From Bubalus kerabau (Eukaryota; Chordata; Mammalia; Artiodactyla; Bovidae): a stretch of 64,000 bases of DNA. Positions 61,301 through 64,000 of this stretch are shown here, piece after piece (positions within the stretch are counted from its first letter, which is position 1; every line of letters begins with the position of its first letter). The DNA lies in contig NC_073642.1 of the NCBI RefSeq assembly GCF_029407905.1, positions 1,426,001-1,490,000 of the forward strand. Reading direction: 5' to 3'. The notes under the pieces are model-generated. The model searched no databases and was not told the origin of the DNA. It worked only from the letters and a program-made list of their open reading frames with translations. The translations under genes and the position numbers were made by a program.

Positions 61301-64000
61301 CCTGTGGATGAAGGCACAACACGAAGGGGCACTGACACCCCTGTGCATCGTCCCCCAAAACCGCAGGTTCCACATACAACTCGACAGGTGGCCTGTCCTC
61401 CCGTGAACAACTCGAGAGGCAAGCGGAGTTCCATTACTCCACACAAGACGAGGTCTGACTCTCCTGTCCCAACTCTGCAGGGACCCTGCTATCCGAGTCA
61501 GAAATGGAGAGGAACCCTGACGTTACTGCCTCAATCCGAGATTAGGTCCTCTTCAATTGCACCAGTCCCTGTGATGTCCCGAGAAGCCCCTCTCAACTCC
61601 ACAGTATCCCTGACTTCTCAGAGGAACCCCGCTAAGCTCCCTGAGGTCATGGGCACAAGTCGAGGGAACCCAGGGTTTCCTGCCACACCCCGAGAAAGAC
61701 CTCGAGAGTTCTTCTTCAAAGCGTCTTGAGGCTTGATTCCCCTACCATGACTCGAGAGCAATGAGGCGCTCCCCCACGCCACGTCCATGGAGACCTGACT
61801 TCCGTGGCACCACAGGAGTCTCCCTGAGCTCCCCGTCCTATCTCGTGAGAAACCCCAACCAGGCACTGCACCTTGAGAAAACCCACGAGACGCCCCCGTC
61901 ATCGCGAGATGAGGGCCTTCTTTTCCTGCATGGCCTAGAGAGCAATCCCGAGTCCTCTCTCCAAACTCCACAGGAGGCTTAACTCCATTTAGGCCACTCT
62001 TGGGCTCCAAGGGATACCCGTCGCGACTCGAGAGGAGAGCGGAGTCCATTCATTCCCTTCGAGACGAGGCCTGACTCCCCGGGTGAGTCTGGAATGCAAC
62101 CCCGAGATCCCTGTCGCCCCTGGAGAGAAAAACTCGGTCCTGGACACAAACCTAGATGAGCTCTATTTTGCCCTGCAGTGACTCGAGAGCAATCTCCAGC
62201 TCTCACTTGCAACTCGAATGGAAGATTGGACTTCCCTGGGCCAACACAAGAGGAAACCTGTATTCCCCATCGTAACTCAAGAATCCTGCCGCAACTCGAG
62301 AAAAAACACGTGGGTCCCCCGTCAGCGCTAGATGAGGCCCTTGCCCACTACAGCATCTCAAGAGAAGTCCCAGGTTCCGTCTTGAAGTGCGAAACGGTAC
62401 TTGGCACCCTTGATGCAACCCGGAAAGTTACCCGACTTACCAGTTTCACTCAAGGGGAGCACCGAGATTCCCGGCACTACTTCATCTGAGCCCTTTCTCT
62501 CCTCCTGATCCCGAAAGGAGGGTCGATTCCCCCGCTTTGTCTGGAAAGGGTTCCCGGACTTTCCTGCGCGCCTCAGGATGAGGCCGGTCTCACGAGAAAA
62601 TTCGAGACGTAGCCTAGTGGGTGGTGCAACATGCTGAAAGACCCCAATTTCCCGGTCCGCACTTGAGGAGAACACGATGCCCGGACACCTCTTCGAAGGC
62701 AACCCTGTGGATGAAGGCACAACAGGAAGGAGCAATGACGCCCCCGTGCATCTCCGAAAAACCCGCAGGTTCCACACACATCACGAAAAGTGGTGCTATC
62801 CTTGAACAACTTGAGATGTAAGCGGAGTTCCATTCCTCCGCAGAACACGAGACCTGACACTCCTGAGCAAACTCAACAGGGACCCTGCGATCTGAGTCAG
62901 ATCCGGCCTCCAGGAAGTCAGGAGCAGAACCCTGAGGTTCCTGCCTCAACTCGAGATGAGGCCCACTTCCATTGCACCAAACCCAGAGGAGTCCCGAGAG
63001 GCCTCTCCCAAATCCACAGTATCCCTGACTTCTCAGAGGCACCCTGAGAAGCTCCCTGAGGTCACCGGCACAAGTCAAGGGAACCCAGGGTTTCCTGCCG
63101 CAACCCTAGAAAGACATCGAGAGTCCTTTTTCAACCCGTCATGAGGCCCGATTCCCCTACCCTGACTGGAGAGCAATGACACGCTCCCCCTTGCCCCGCC
63201 CATGGAGACCTGACTTCCCTGTTGCCACACGAGAGGCTACCTGAACTCCCCGTCGTACCTCGTGAGAAACCCCACACTGGCGCCGCAGCTCGAGAAAACC
63301 CACGAGACGCCCCCGTCATCTCGAGATGTGGGCCTTCTTTTCCTGCATGGCCTGGAGAGCAATCCCGAGTCCTCTCTCCAAACTGAAGAGGAGGGTTGAC
63401 TCCCTTTAGACCACTCAGTGGGCTCCAAGAGATATGCGTCGCAACTCGAGAGGATAGCCGAGTCCTTTGCTTCCCCTCGAGATGAGGCCTAACTCCCCGG
63501 GTGAGTCTGTAATGCAAACCCGAGATCCCTGTCGCCCTTGGAGAGGATCACTGGGTCCTGAACACAAGGCTAGATGAGGTCGCTTTTGCCCTGCAGTAAC
63601 TCGAGAGCACTCCCCAGCTTTCCCTCGCAACCCGAAGGGAAGTTTGGACCTCCCTGGGCCAACACAAGAGGAAGCCTGAATTCCCAGTAGTAATTCGAGA
63701 ATTCCGCCTCAACTTGAGAAAAACCACGTGGTTCCCCCGTCATTGCAAGATGAGGCCCTTGCCCGCTCCAGCGTCTCAAGAGTAGTCCCACGTTCTGTCT
63801 TCAAGTGCGAAATGATATTTGGCACCCTTAATGCTACCCCAAAAGTTCCCCGACATACGGGTCGCACTAGAGGGGAACACCGAGGTTCCTGGCACCACTT
63901 CATCTGAGCCCCTTCTCCCCTCCTGATCGCGAAAGGAGGGTCAATTCCCCTGCTTTGTCTGCAAGGGGTTCCCGACCTTCTCCACGCACCTCAGATGAGG
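58305..64000. repeat. Long-range duplicate block, right copy (partner 8740-14436)
   Basis: Right-hand copy of the 5.7-kb block. It directly follows variant B monomers, whereas its left-array partner follows a variant A monomer. The 20.7-kb non-satellite island lies between the two copies. Confidence 0.8.

Larger units (their letters stand above)
48344..64000. repeat. Bovine satellite I (1.715-type) tandem array, right block
   Basis: About 11 further satellite I monomers in the same orientation as the left block, running off the right window edge. The landmark recurs at 48484, 50786, 52178, 53583, 54987, 56509, 57913, 59333, 60733, 62136 and 63554. Spacings are about 1,392-1,420 bp, with two exceptions. 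The interval of 2,302 holds one full and one internally deleted monomer. The interval of 1,522 holds a 120-bp internal duplication. The 31-bp subrepeats are clear here: successive units begin at 53895, 53926, 53957, 53988, 54019 and 54050. The block resumes at a monomer position about 345 bp downstream of where the left block stopped, so the island between them is not a clean insertion. Confidence 0.9.

Noticed and set aside
1..64000. CENP-B box (nTTCGnnnnAnnCGGGn) in either satellite
   Set aside because: I looked at TTCG-containing strings in the consensus monomers and the LTR and found none that satisfies all fixed positions. This was not an exhaustive scan of every monomer.

Overview
The window is centromere-proximal heterochromatin from a bovine-type ruminant (cattle or a close Bovini relative). 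I see no convincing protein-coding gene. Four things point to this host: a 1.40-kb tandem repeat built from 31-bp subrepeats, as in bovine satellite I (the 1.715 g/ml satellite, about 1,402 bp); two ruminant SINE/BovB-type insertions; a class II LTR of the BTLTR1 type; and the lack of any other gene-like organisation. Family names come from recognition, not from a database search.

Layout. (1) Bases 1-27652 hold about 19.6 head-to-tail satellite I monomers. (2) Bases 27653-33045 hold a 5.4-kb non-satellite segment. It is bounded by two diverged copies of a GC-rich, minisatellite-bearing sequence (27653-28555 and 32143-33045). Between them lie interspersed repeats (a BovB/ART2A-type SINE, a Bov-A2 SINE with a 12-bp target-site duplication, a probable L1 ORF2 fragment) and low-copy-looking DNA that I do not recognise. 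(3) Bases 33046-48343 hold a second, unrelated tandem array. After three diverged edge units of about 680 bp, a long (L, about 695 bp) and a short (S, about 534 bp) unit alternate regularly and form a 1,229-bp dimer. One L unit is interrupted by a 1,298-bp solo LTR with a 6-bp target-site duplication. (4) Bases 48344-64000 return to satellite I in the same orientation, about 11 monomers, and run off the window.

The satellite I array is a mosaic. Most monomers are an ordinary variant (called A here), interrupted by patches of a CpG-richer variant (B). Blocks of 1.4 to 5.7 kb recur at distances of 18-50 kb, some across the 20.7-kb island. Monomer lengths fall into classes: about 1,402 bp; about 1,419 bp, with a short internal insertion; about 1,521 bp, with a 120-bp internal duplication; and one monomer with about 500 bp deleted.

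Nothing here forms an operon or pathway. The biology is that of repeat turnover: unequal crossover, conversion-like patchwork, insertion of mobile elements, and homogenisation of array centres with decay at array edges. The most unusual items are the L/S dimer array with its very recent 2,458-bp duplication, and the paired GC-rich segments, which share a long minus-strand reading frame and a downstream AATAAA.
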